Shown piece by piece: positions 1 to 8,388 of a stretch of 64,000 bases of DNA. Within the stretch, counting starts at the first letter, position 1. Each line of letters begins with the position of its first letter. This DNA comes from Propionibacterium australiense. GTDB taxonomy: Bacteria; Actinomycetota; Actinomycetes; Propionibacteriales; Propionibacteriaceae. The stretch covers positions 32,948-96,947 of the forward strand of contig NZ_RCIV01000010.1 of the NCBI RefSeq assembly GCF_003666605.1, read 5' to 3'. Made by a program: the position numbers and the translations under genes. The notes under the pieces were generated by a model, which saw only the letters and a program-made list of their open reading frames with translations, made no database searches and was not told the origin of the DNA.

Positions 1-2423
1 CCGGGGCCGCCGGTCAGTGGCAGTGGCACGGCGACGGCCGTGTCATTGACGGTGATGACGTCACCGCCCTGGTCCGTCCTTGACACTGTGACCGTGCCGG
101 AGAAGGCGTCGGGGTTGAGCAGGGTGATGCCGTCCACGGTGAGGTGGAAGCCGATGGGCTTGGACAGTCGTTCGTGGCCGGCCGGGGCCTGGGTCTCGAC
201 CAGCCAGTAGTCGCGGTTGAGGTCGAGGGCCGCGGTGGTGAATACCGAACCGTCGTCCGGGTCCACCGTGACGCCCTCGTCGAGAGGCGTGGCGCCAGGG
301 CTCGACGGATCGACAGCGTAGATCGCGAAGGTTGCCCCGCTCACGCTGCCCTGGATACCGGTCTTGCGGACCGTCACCTGACGCCGGGCGGTGTCAGGGT
401 CGACCGGGCCGCAGGCCGTGTTGTTCTCCGGGCCGTCGACGTCCTTGTCCTCCTCGGCGATCACCTCGTTGAACAGTCCGTGCCCGGCCTCATACCCGGA
501 CTCGGTCTGGGAGCAGGCGAGGTTCTGGACGGCGTAGCCGGACGCCGACGGGTCGAGGGTCACGTTGACCCGCACGTGGAAGACCTGGCTCTGCCCCGGC
601 TCGAGGGAGACGCCCTGGGTGATCTGGTAGCTGCCGTCGCCGGCATCCTCGGCAACGGCGCTGTCCTGGCCCAGCTCGGCCGGATCCTGGCTGATCCACA
701 CCGTGTTCACGCCAAGGCCGGCGGCAAAGTCGGGACGGTCGACCAGCACGCCGCTGTCCTGGGTGGTGGCGCCGTCATTGGTGACGGTGATCGTGTAGTC
801 GGCGTTGAAGGTCGGTGTACCGGCCGTCGCGTCGGAGCCGGTGAAGGCCTTCTCCACTCTCAGCTGGGGGGTCGGCTCCATATATCTGTTGTGCCATGTG
901 CAGGTGATGGTCACCGCGGCCGAGCTCTGCGCCAAGCCCACGTTGTCCAGGTTCAACGTGCGCGTCTGAAGATTGACGGCATCGGTCTGGTCGAGGACAT
1001 TGCCGTCCTTGTCGAGCAGGGGCGTGCCGTCGCCCTGCGTGCAGGTCACTCCGGACAGCTCCCAACCGGGCGTGTCCTCGGTCGGTGGTGAACCGACCTG
1101 GTTCTCCTGAACAGCGGCGTCGTTGTTGGGTGCGAATAATTCATAGGACCGCGAGTCGATCGCGGCACGATCGCTTCCCCACCCGGAGGGCCGGAGCGCG
1201 CTCGGGGTGCCCCACTTCTGCGCCGCCATCGAGTCGTTCTGTGAGACGTTGGTATAGGTGAACTCCGGGATCTCCACCGACTCCTGGGCCGTGCTGCTCC
1301 CGGTGACGTCCTTGGCGAAGGTGACCGTGCGCACCTGCTCCAGCGAGCCGTAGAGACAGCCGTAGGTGTCCTTGTTCTCCTGGGTGACGAAGGTGTCCTC
1401 CAGCCTGGACTCGACCGATGACGCATCCGTGGTGCACACCGCGTTCCGGCCGTTGTTGACGAAACCGCGCAACACGAGCTTGTACGAGATACCTGTCGAC
1501 GGGTCGATCCATGCGGTGTCGGAGCTGTGCGAGGTCATCGACAGGATGTCGTCCTCGCAGGACCGGCCGTCACGTCCGTAGATCGCGGCGCCCTCGGCGC
1601 CTCGGGCCTCGGTGTCCTCGTCGGGGAAGGAACGCAAGACACCGTCGCGGTCATATGCGTAGTGATAGCGCGAACTCCACGGCCAATTCACCCAGCCTTC
1701 ATCATCCCATTCATCCCCGCTCCACTGCCCATAGACCGCCCTCGGACCGATGTTTCCATACTGGTCGAAGGCGTATGCCCCGTTTCCGGAGGCATCGTAG
1801 TTGCCCTGGGCGTCGAAGGTGGACCGGCAGGTGTTGAGCGTCTCGTTGAGCTCGAAGGGGAAGGTAGCCTGGAGCGTCGAGGCCAGATCGATGTCCATGT
1901 CCCCATACATATGGGTATCGCCGCTGCTGGTCTGAATTCCGAAACCGGTGTAGATGGGGGCGTTGTGATGCCGCATCATGCCGACGAGGAAGACATCACC
2001 GACATCGACCGCGCTGGTGTCACCAGGCATGAATCCGACCGAGCTCTGCCCCACGGGGTCGAAGCCGCTCGGGCACGATGTGTTGATCGGCGAACCATAG
2101 GCGAACAGGGCATAGTTTCCCGCGGTCACGGTGGTGGTCGTCGTTGCATCCAGGATGGGAGCCCCGGTCGAGGGGCTGTAGCGCAGGCAGTAATGCTGGT
2201 TCGCGAACCGCGTATCGTTCGGGCTTCGCTCGGTGTAGACATCACGAATCCTGGATGAGGTCGACCCGAAATTGACCCTGACGTCGGGTGCAGCGGCGGC
2301 CGAGGGTGCATTGACCAGGCTGAGAAAACTTGTGAGAAACAAGGCGAGCACGCAGATCAGAGCCGGTGCGCCCTGCTGCACACCATGGCATGGGCACTTG
2401 CCTGTGGAGATCACACTACGCAT
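1..2423 (-). CDS. LPXTG-anchored surface protein with SpaA-like domain, C-terminus off the window edge
   Basis: An open frame starts at ATG 2423 and runs off the left edge after 807 codons, so no stop codon is visible. The first 40 or so residues form a secretion signal with hydrophobic core ALICVLALFLTSFLSLV followed by APSAAAA. The middle (about 45-560) matches nothing I recognise. About 575-660 resembles a DUF11-type beta sandwich (YTITVTNDGATT). About 678-790 looks like a SpaA/Cna-B prealbumin-like domain, with VTVRKTG, GATFAIYAVD and the E-box region YWLVETQAPAGH. LPLTG at 801-805 is a sortase motif, so only the membrane segment and basic tail should be missing. Inferred role: covalently wall-anchored adhesin or minor pilin. 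No sortase gene is in the window. A LuxR regulator gene lies 158 bp upstream on the same strand and could control it. No strong Shine-Dalgarno sequence precedes the ATG. Confidence 0.8.
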   Translation of the reverse strand, partial: MRSVISTGKCPCHGVQQGAPALICVLALFLTSFLSLVNAPSAAAAPDVRVNFGSTSSRIRDVYTERSPNDTRFANQHYCLRYSPSTGAPILDATTTTTVTAGNYALFAYGSPINTSCPSGFDPVGQSSVGFMPGDTSAVDVGDVFLVGMMRHHNAPIYTGFGIQTSSGDTHMYGDMDIDLASTLQATFPFELNETLNTCRSTFDAQGNYDASGNGAYAFDQYGNIGPRAVYGQWSGDEWDDEGWVNWPWSSRYHYAYDRDGVLRSFPDEDTEARGAEGAAIYGRDGRSCEDDILSMTSHSSDTAWIDPSTGISYKLVLRGFVNNGRNAVCTTDASSVESRLEDTFVTQENKDTYGCLYGSLEQVRTVTFAKDVTGSSTAQESVEIPEFTYTNVSQNDSMAAQKWGTPSALRPSGWGSDRAAIDSRSYELFAPNNDAAVQENQVGSPPTEDTPGWELSGVTCTQGDGTPLLDKDGNVLDQTDAVNLQTRTLNLDNVGLAQSSAAVTITCTWHNRYMEPTPQLRVEKAFTGSDATAGTPTFNADYTITVTNDGATTQDSGVLVDRPDFAAGLGVNTVWISQDPAELGQDSAVAEDAGDGSYQITQGVSLEPGQSQVFHVRVNVTLDPSASGYAVQNLACSQTESGYEAGHGLFNEVIAEEDKDVDGPENNTACGPVDPDTARRQVTVRKTGIQGSVSGATFAIYAVDPSSPGATPLDEGVTVDPDDGSVFTTAALDLNRDYWLVETQAPAGHERLSKPIGFHLTVDGITLLNPDAFSGTVTVSRTDQGGDVITVNDTAVAVPLPLTGGP

Positions 2424-2581
2424 GACGAACCATTCGGGATGGGCATGGGCCCCTAGGGTACGGAGTCATCCTCAGGGGGGTGTAGGTGTGAAACTACCTG
2501 AGTTCTCACCTGTTCTATCACAGAACCGGGTGATTCGTTAAATCGTGTATCACCTGCTGAGGCCGAAGCGGCTCGAATGAA

Positions 2582-5080
2582 TCAGATCATGCCCAGGGCC
2601 TGGCCCATGAGTACGGCCGAGGCCCGGTCGTGCACGCCGAGGCGCTTGTACATCTGCTTGGCCGTCGAGCGGATGGTCTCCTTGCCCAGGCCGAGGTCGA
2701 GGGCGATCCGGCCGAGCGTCTTGCCCTCGACCAGGCCCTGGAGGACGTCGATCTGGCGTGGTGTGAGACGGACCGAGCCGGCCGGACGTCGGCCGACCGT
2801 CTCTCCCACGCGGAGCCCGGCGAGTTCGCTGAGCGGCGGGCCGACGTGGTCGAGGATCGGTTTGCGGGCGATGTCGGGCAGCAGGGCCAGCGTGCAGGGG
2901 GCATGGGCCCAGTCGTACAGGTGCAGTACCATGCCGGCCACGTCCTGCGGGTCCGGCCCGCAGGTCGCCGCACCGAGCTTGAGGCCGTAGGCGAGCATGC
3001 GCCAGCGGGTGGTCGTCGTCGGCATGGCCAGGACCCTGTCGACGAGGGTCTCGACCGTCTCCGGATTTCCCTCGACCAGTTCCGCCGCGGCACGGATGAC
3101 CAGTGCCATCTCGGGGGGAATCGAACCGTCCTCGAGCCGCCGCTGCGATTCGTGCAGACGGCCCTCGCGCACGTCGATCATGGCGAGCGTGGCGTGCAGT
3201 GGCCACCAATCGAAGGCCATCAGATTGCTCCAGCGGGAACGTCCGAGGAAGGCTTGCAGCCACTGGTAGGCCGGCAGGGTGCCTCGGTTGACGAGCAGCG
3301 CCCAGCCCTCGGCCTCGACCTGCAGGGGCGCGAACGGGATGTTCAACGAGATGTCGGCGCTCGACGGTCCGCCCACCGACCAGTCGTTGTGGTAACGGCC
3401 GGCGATGCGGATGAGCTGCTCGGGCAGTTCGTCGCGGGATCCGCTGGCGGTGACGAGGCGTTCGTACTCGGCGATATAGGACCGGGCCTGGGCGTGCAGG
3501 GCCGTCTTGCCCGAGAGCATGGCGTTGCGTGCGCTCAGCCCGAGCACCAGCCCCGGATGACTGACGATGTCGATGCCGACCCTGGTGCAGATGGTGGTGG
3601 CCAGCGAAAGGCAGGCCTGGGCGTCGGACAGCAGCGCGGTGGCGATCATGCCGTCGGCCAGGCCGACCAGGCACAGCACCAGGGTAGCGGCGTCATCCAT
3701 GAACCGTGCGCCCCGTCGTGACCTGGGCGGGCGGTTCTTCAGCTGCTGGGCTGCCAGGTCGGTGAGCACCTGCTCCGCCATCTGGGCGAGTTCCCGCATG
3801 TCGCCAACGGAGTCCGGATGCAGGCGGCTCATGGCGACGAGGAGCCGCTGGTGCAGTTCCTGCATGAGCGGGTAGCCGGGCTCGGCGTCCTCGCCGCTGA
3901 CGAGGTACGCGAGTTCACGCCAGGGCAGAGGCAGGGCCGGCGGACCGTATCTCCAGGTGCCCTGCAGGAACTCGCGGGCATGGGCGATGTGCGTCCACTC
4001 CGAGGGAACCTGGTCGCTCCACGCCACGGCTAGGCCATGACGTTCGTTGCAGGCGAACGTGGCGAGGATGTGCATCGAGGAGGCCAGCAGCGCGTCGAGG
4101 GAGGGCCAGTCGCGGATCATCGTGAGCATGCAGATGCGCACGGCGTCCGGGATGGGCAGGGCGCGGTCGATCATGGCTGATCTGGTGCGGCGCCGCCAGA
4201 GGCGGGCCGGGCTGGCCGGGTCGGTCATCATCCGGTCGACGGCCTGTTCCGCGAGGAGGACCGGGAAGCCGGGCTCGCTGGTACCGGTCTGCGTGATCGC
4301 ACCGTTGAGGCGGGCTTCCCGCACCTCGGCCGCAGTGACCCGACGGTCCAGGACGTACGAGGCGATACCGGTCATCATCTGCTCGGAGATGAAGTAGACC
4401 CAGGCGTGCAGGAGCACGAGCGGCTCGGCGACCCAGAACCGGTAGGCCCGCTCGACCCAGGCAGCAGTCACCTCGGCGGAACGCCCCGGTCTCGGACGCG
4501 CGTCCAGATACACCCACTGCCTGGTGAGGTCACAGTCACCGGCGGCGGCAAGGTCCTCGGCGAAGGCCTCGAGGAGCGCGGGGACGCCGCCGGTCACCCG
4601 CAACGCGCGGAAGCACCATGCGGTGTCGGCCGACTGTCCGGGGCCGAGCTCCCTGAGGGTCTGCGCGTCCACGACGAGCGAACTCGAGCCGAGCACGCTG
4701 TCGAACAGCTCGCTGAGATCGGTGGTGGGCCGCCGGTCGATCGCCGCGGCCAGGACGATCGTCTGCTGGGGGGCAGCGCTGTGGTCGCAGCTGTCCGTGA
4801 TGGTCCGGAGCAGCTCGTCCAGTTGTTCGTCGAGGCCGTACCAGGCCACGAACAGCGGCCGCGACTGGTCATGGATCTCCTGCCTGAGACGGTCGATGTC
4901 GGTGGTGTCGCGTACCTCGACCATCGTCCTGGACCCGGGTCCCTCGACCTGTTGCAGGGCCAGCAGCGTGGCCTCGATGGGGTAGAACTCCTGGGGCGCG
5001 TGGACGATCGCGCGGTCCACCATGGCGAGGGACATCGTGAGCCGAGGCACCAGGGCCTTGATGATGTCGCCGTGATCCAT
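2582..5080 (-). CDS. Large LuxR-family transcriptional regulator (LAL-like, no P-loop seen)
   Basis: An 832-residue protein with a LuxR/FixJ helix-turn-helix at the extreme C-terminus (about 768-828): LTPRQIDVLQGLVEGKTLGR, then LGLGKETIRSTAKQMYKRLG and HDRASAV. The rest is helical and repeat-like, as in MalT/LAL regulators with a C-terminal TPR-like region. I see no Walker A motif in the N-terminal 300 residues, where LAL proteins usually carry an ATPase (STAND) module, so this module may be degenerate or absent. I chose ATG 5080 (MDHGDIIKALV) because GGAAGG lies upstream. The frame stays open to an ATG at 5173, but that extension is low-complexity and arginine-rich. Target genes are unknown. 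The adjacent surface-protein gene at 1-2423, in the same orientation, is a candidate. Confidence 0.8.
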   Translation of the reverse strand: MDHGDIIKALVPRLTMSLAMVDRAIVHAPQEFYPIEATLLALQQVEGPGSRTMVEVRDTTDIDRLRQEIHDQSRPLFVAWYGLDEQLDELLRTITDSCDHSAAPQQTIVLAAAIDRRPTTDLSELFDSVLGSSSLVVDAQTLRELGPGQSADTAWCFRALRVTGGVPALLEAFAEDLAAAGDCDLTRQWVYLDARPRPGRSAEVTAAWVERAYRFWVAEPLVLLHAWVYFISEQMMTGIASYVLDRRVTAAEVREARLNGAITQTGTSEPGFPVLLAEQAVDRMMTDPASPARLWRRRTRSAMIDRALPIPDAVRICMLTMIRDWPSLDALLASSMHILATFACNERHGLAVAWSDQVPSEWTHIAHAREFLQGTWRYGPPALPLPWRELAYLVSGEDAEPGYPLMQELHQRLLVAMSRLHPDSVGDMRELAQMAEQVLTDLAAQQLKNRPPRSRRGARFMDDAATLVLCLVGLADGMIATALLSDAQACLSLATTICTRVGIDIVSHPGLVLGLSARNAMLSGKTALHAQARSYIAEYERLVTASGSRDELPEQLIRIAGRYHNDWSVGGPSSADISLNIPFAPLQVEAEGWALLVNRGTLPAYQWLQAFLGRSRWSNLMAFDWWPLHATLAMIDVREGRLHESQRRLEDGSIPPEMALVIRAAAELVEGNPETVETLVDRVLAMPTTTTRWRMLAYGLKLGAATCGPDPQDVAGMVLHLYDWAHAPCTLALLPDIARKPILDHVGPPLSELAGLRVGETVGRRPAGSVRLTPRQIDVLQGLVEGKTLGRIALDLGLGKETIRSTAKQMYKRLGVHDRASAVLMGQALGMI

Positions 5081-5541
5081 GTCTCGCCCAGACCTTCCTG
5101 CGGACTCCCGCCGCTGTTGGGACCCTTCATGGCGAACGCCGCGCCGGATCTGGGCCGCAGTCCGCGGGTCCACAGCGGGCCCAGGCCCCGAGGTGGTGGG
5201 GTGCTCGGGTTCTGGCGAACAGGTGTCCGCGAAATCTTCTTCTGTTACCCGGTCTGCCGGGCGATGCTCATGGGCGAACCCGCGCCGCTCCGAGCCACCG
5301 GGGGTGTCGTGTCATTCGATCGCAGGGGTTGTGCGTTGGCTGTTACTTTAGCCTGATCTGATGCAGATTGCCTTGCCCGACGCGTGATACGGGCAATCAA
5401 AGCGAAACATTGAGCTGTGCAGGGCGGCCGCGGACAACGCACGGACAAGGATCGCACCACCCATGGCTCCCCCGTTCACGGGCGGCCCAGCACCCCTGCC
5501 GGGGCAGGGCGCGGAGGACGGGGTCGGCCCGGGACGCCGAT
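5081..5541. other. Intergenic region between regulator and tRNA-Ile; no gene seen
   Basis: I find no convincing coding sequence here. It must hold the promoter of the minus-strand LuxR-type gene and leads into the tRNA promoter. The only base-composition change is a mildly AT-rich patch at about 5340-5410. Open frames in it lack good start sites and family resemblance. Confidence 0.5.
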
Positions 5542-5571
5542 TTGAGCCGGGCAGGCGCCGTGCTGTACAGT
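5542..5571 (+). promoter_or_regulatory. Probable sigma-70-type promoter of tRNA-Ile
   Basis: TTGAGC at 5542-5547 and TACAGT at 5566-5571 are separated by 18 bp and lie about 33 bp before the tRNA 5' end. This fits a housekeeping promoter with a short leader. It was read by eye only. Confidence 0.45.
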
Positions 5572-5603
5572 ACAACTTCGGTGCTGCTCATCGTCGCACC
5601 GGA

Positions 5604-5677
5604 GGGCCTATAGCTCAGTCGGTTAGAGCGCGTCCCTGATAAGGACGAGGTCACTGGTTCAAGTCCAGTTAGGCCCA
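5604..5677 (+). tRNA. tRNA-Ile (anticodon GAT)
   Basis: This is a complete cloverleaf. The acceptor stem GGGCCTA (5604-5610) pairs with TAGGCCC (5670-5676), with discriminator A at 5677. The anticodon stem cgtcc/ggacg encloses loop CTGATAA with anticodon GAT at 5638-5640, and the T-arm contains GGTTCAAGTCC. The genomic sequence continues CCG, so the final A of CCA is added after transcription, perhaps by the CCA-adding enzyme encoded at 43401-44879. In many Actinomycetota, tRNA-Ile and tRNA-Ala follow gyrA and DUF3566 closely. Here an R-M pair intervenes and no tRNA-Ala follows in the window. Confidence 0.97.
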
Positions 5678-6006
5678 CCGTACAGAACCCTTGGTTATCC
5701 ATGGGTTTTTATTCTGCGACCGGCTCTCCACGGGCATCTACGACGCCGATGAGGAGCAGGCCTCACCTATCATGGTCTCACCCCCTGCGAGCGTCTAGTC
5801 GCCGACACCGACGCGCCAAATCGAGGACGAGCGTGGCCTGTAAAACGGGTGAGCCCGCTGCCAGGTCAGCAGCGAGCTCCCGGTGGGACCATTTTCGGCA
5901 CAGTTCTGGTCGGGCTCGCATCGAGCCGATGTCCACCCATTCCGAGCCCAGTTCTGGGGGTGGGTTCAACTGGTCTTCGCAACGCCTTGGAGTGATATGC
6001 CGCTTC
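5678..6006. other. Gene-free stretch downstream of tRNA-Ile
   Basis: I see no gene here. It lies between the tRNA 3' end and the stop codon of the convergent methyltransferase gene. Candidate frames have no recognisable family. I looked for a second copy of the tRNA 3' end (an attachment-site duplication) near the R-M genes and did not find one. Confidence 0.5.
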
Positions 6007-6861
6007 TCAGGCGGACAGGAGCGTGTCCTGCGCTGGCCGCCCACGGCCGCGGAACTGGGTACCAGCTCGCTCCAAGAGCCCTCTGACGCGCGTGATGCTG
6101 TAGCCGGTCTCGGTGGCCAGCGTGCGAATGCTGGCTCCCTCCTCGTAACGCTGGCGCAGGATCGTGCCGAGGTTGTCGGCCGTCGACTGGTCAAGACGAT
6201 CGTGCTTCTCGAGGTAGGGCGCGTCGAAGCCGCCCCCAGTGTAGCCCTTGTGGACCCGTCCGCGCGGGGTCACCTCCGTGCCGGACTCATCGCCCCAAGC
6301 AGTCCATCCAGGCTGGGCGTGGCGCGCGAACATCTCGAGGAATGGATCAGGAGAGCAGTCCTCGATCAGCCGGTATTGCTCGTCGGGCTTGCGACTGTGC
6401 TCGCGCTTGCGGGTCTCGATCATGTTCACCTGGCGGCGGGCAGGCGCCAGCGTGCGCATCGAGCCTTTGACGCCGAACAGGATCAGCTCGGTGACGTTGC
6501 GGAAGTAGAAGCCGACGCCGCGGCCGTCAGGGCCGCCGTCCTTGCGTCGCTTGGCCCACACGATGTTGCTGACGTACCGGAAGCCCCAGCTCTCCATGAC
6601 GCGCAGCCCATCCGGCAGCAGGGCATTGGGCACCCAGAGATAGAGGTGCGCGTTCTTCGCGGTGATGTCCTTGACCGGGAGGGCACAGATCGAATCGAGG
6701 TCCATGGTGGAGTAGCGGTCCAGGCGACGGTGCTCCGGGGCCACCTTGCCGGTGCGATTCTGGAAGCGCCACGGCGGGTCTGCCAGGATCGTCTGAAACC
6801 CGCCTTCGGTCGTGGGCAGGGGTGCCACGGTGTCGTTCGGCCTGAGTGGCGGTGCGTTCAT
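6007..6861 (-). CDS. MT-A70 family DNA adenine methyltransferase with C-terminal helix-turn-helix
   Basis: The protein is 284 residues from ATG 6861, preceded by GAGGGG. The frame is also open from an ATG at 6894, but that start has a poorer context. The MT-A70 catalytic motif DPPW is at 28-31, followed by family features: YLWVPNALLPDGLRVMESWG, a VWAKRRKDG strand and RNVTELILFGVKG. Role by family: S-adenosylmethionine-dependent N6-adenine methylation, here most likely protecting host DNA from the linked nuclease. Residues from about 228 onward are a separate module (LRQRYEEGASIRTLATETGY, then TRVRGLLERAG and FRGRGRP). It resembles small actinobacterial HTH proteins and could bind the R-M promoter or DNA target. 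The nuclease remnant lies directly upstream on the same strand. Confidence 0.85.
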   Translation of the reverse strand: MNAPPLRPNDTVAPLPTTEGGFQTILADPPWRFQNRTGKVAPEHRRLDRYSTMDLDSICALPVKDITAKNAHLYLWVPNALLPDGLRVMESWGFRYVSNIVWAKRRKDGGPDGRGVGFYFRNVTELILFGVKGSMRTLAPARRQVNMIETRKREHSRKPDEQYRLIEDCSPDPFLEMFARHAQPGWTAWGDESGTEVTPRGRVHKGYTGGGFDAPYLEKHDRLDQSTADNLGTILRQRYEEGASIRTLATETGYSITRVRGLLERAGTQFRGRGRPAQDTLLSA

Positions 6862-6884
6862 CGATGGGGTTCCCCTCGACGAAT

Positions 6885-6915
6885 AAAGATCCAATATTTT
6901 CTAGTAGATCTTTAC
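6885..6915. promoter_or_regulatory. AT-rich island between nuclease and methyltransferase genes
   Basis: A sharply AT-rich patch (aatattttctagtag and flanks) in otherwise GC-rich DNA, lying just upstream of the methyltransferase start. It is a plausible promoter or operator for the methyltransferase. A similar string, caatatttctagta, occurs upstream of the aldolase gene at 47555. Confidence 0.35.
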
Positions 6916-6986
6916 ACAGGAGGGCGGGGAACACAACCGGGATGCTGGTATCTGTGAATAACTGTCGTCGTGGGCGGCTTTGTGAA

Positions 6987-7680
6987 TCAGCTCAGGGGTG
7001 GCGGCCAGTTGATGACACGCTCGTCGTCGATGCCGATCAGGAAAAGGGAGCACTGCCCTCCTCCACCGAGATTGACGATCGGCACGAGCTTGTCCCAGTG
7101 AGTGGTTGAGCGACCGTAGACGGATTTCGGGTAGAGGTCGGCGGCGGCGCCTGCTTCGAGCTTGGCCTGCAGCCTTGGGGCCGCGCGTGACGATGACGCC
7201 GACGGCTATGACGCCTTCGTTGTGGAGACCGGAGAAGTTGTTCAGGTCACGGTGGTAGAAGGGGTCCTTGTTGTTCCACTCCATCTCGACGGCGACTCCG
7301 GGGTACCAGCTGCCCTCATCAAGCTTGAAGACGTCGATCTCATGGGTGGGGGTCTTGAAGATCGGCTGGTTGTCGATTCGCTTCTCGATCGTCACGTTGT
7401 GCTTGTTCCACCCCTGGGCGTACAGGGATTCATCGAACCGCTTGGTGTGCGGCGCCCTCGACCCGCCACGCTGGATGATCTCGGCCTGGAAGTCGATCTC
7501 GTAGATGCTCAGGGAGTGCACAATCTCGGCGAAGAGGGTGGGGAAGGCGTTGGCCAGAATGACATCCGCGTAGCGCGTGACACCGTACGTGTATCCGGTG
7601 GGAAGATCGGCGATGGTGGGCGCGGCAACGACACCGGGCAGTACCGTGTCGGCAATCTCAGGAACGGGCTGTTCACGCAT
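6987..7680 (-). pseudogene. BglII-like type II restriction endonuclease, frameshifted
   Basis: From ATG 7680 the frame encodes about 165 residues resembling BglII/BstYI-type nucleases: HEIDVFKLDEG, then the core VAVEMEWNNKDPFYHRDLNN and GVIAVGVIVTRG. The Asp of EID and the Glu residues of VEMEW are likely metal ligands. After VTRGPK (near 7185-7195) this frame becomes arginine-rich nonsense. The frame shifted by one base reads LQAKLEAGAAADLYPKSVYG, then HWDKLVPIVNLGGGG and FLIGIDDERVINWPPPLS, stopping at 6987. Joining the frames gives about 228 residues, close to BglII in length. One extra base (for example in the CCCC run) explains it. Either the gene is inactivated or this is a sequencing error. 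Its partner is the methyltransferase just downstream. Confidence 0.75.
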
Positions 7681-7760
7681 GTCTGGATTTTAGGCCTCAG
7701 GGTGGTCTCGGATTCGGCGCGCAGTCGCGCGGCCAGGTCACGATCCATCGTCCTGACCAT
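7681..7760 (-). other. Start site with strong RBS upstream of the nuclease, different frame
   Basis: ATG at 7760 is preceded by AGGAG at ideal spacing and opens MVRTMDRDLAARLRAESETT. It then crosses the nuclease start in another frame and ends at 7509 without family resemblance. This could be a leader peptide. It could also be the original nuclease start followed by a second frameshift, because this frame is the same as that of the nuclease C-terminal part. Confidence 0.3.
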
Positions 7761-7819
7761 GGGCGATCTCCTCTCGACAAGGATGATCTCGCGCCATCGA
7801 GCCAGGCATCTGGCGGGGC

Positions 7820-8308
7820 TCAGTCCTCGGCGAGAGTGACCTCGAGCCCGCCGATGACGTTGGCGGCCAGGTTGTACAGGAAGCTCAGCAGCGTACAGAT
7901 GGCGGTGATGAACACGACGTTCAGCACGGCCACGATGGCGGTGAAACCGAGCACCCGCCACTGGCTGATGTAGTTCGACAGTTCCAGGCCAGAGCCCGAT
8001 GAGCTGCCGACCAGGGCGGTCAGGGCCTCCTGGGCCTGGTCGAGAGCACCGGAGAGGGCGAAGATGCCCCAGACGATCCACACCGCGACGAACAGGATGA
8101 CACCGGCCGCGATCGAGAAGAGGAACGAGGTCTTCATCACCGACCACGGGTCGAACCGTGCGATGCGCAACCGGGCCTTGCGGGTGGGACGGCGGGTGCC
8201 CTTGTCGGTTCCGGCCAACGTCACGCCGACACCGCCCGCGGAGGCCTCCGCGGGCTGGCGGCGCTGAGTGACGCGTGTCCGGTCCGGGTCGTTTCCGGCT
8301 TTCGCCAT
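7820..8308 (-). CDS. DUF3566 membrane protein
   Basis: A 162-residue protein starting at ATG 8308 behind the very good ribosome site AGGAGGATCA. The N-terminal 55 residues are hydrophilic and basic. WSVMKTSFLFSIAAGVILFV begins the first membrane segment and a second lies at about 115-150 (VLGFTAIVAVLNVVFITAI). This is the DUF3566 family, found right after gyrA in many Actinomycetota. Its function is not established, although proximity to gyrase and the division region has led to suggestions of an envelope role. It probably shares the gyrB-gyrA transcript, with 80 bp separating it from gyrA. Confidence 0.9.
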   Translation of the reverse strand: MAKAGNDPDRTRVTQRRQPAEASAGGVGVTLAGTDKGTRRPTRKARLRIARFDPWSVMKTSFLFSIAAGVILFVAVWIVWGIFALSGALDQAQEALTALVGSSSGSGLELSNYISQWRVLGFTAIVAVLNVVFITAICTLLSFLYNLAANVIGGLEVTLAED

Positions 8309-8388
8309 TGATCCTCCTGCATGCCTGTTCATGCCCGTTGGCCCGGGCACCTGGTGCCAGCCTCTCACATCCGGAGGCTCCCCTGCGG

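Noticed and set aside
144..1091. Plus-strand open frame near the left edge
   Set aside because: It lies antisense to the surface-protein gene, whose minus-strand frame has signal peptide, SpaA motifs and LPLTG.
6906..6911. AGATCT (BglII site) between the nuclease and methyltransferase genes
   Set aside because: The nuclease specificity is unknown and AGATCT also occurs elsewhere, for example at 33896, so no special role is supported.
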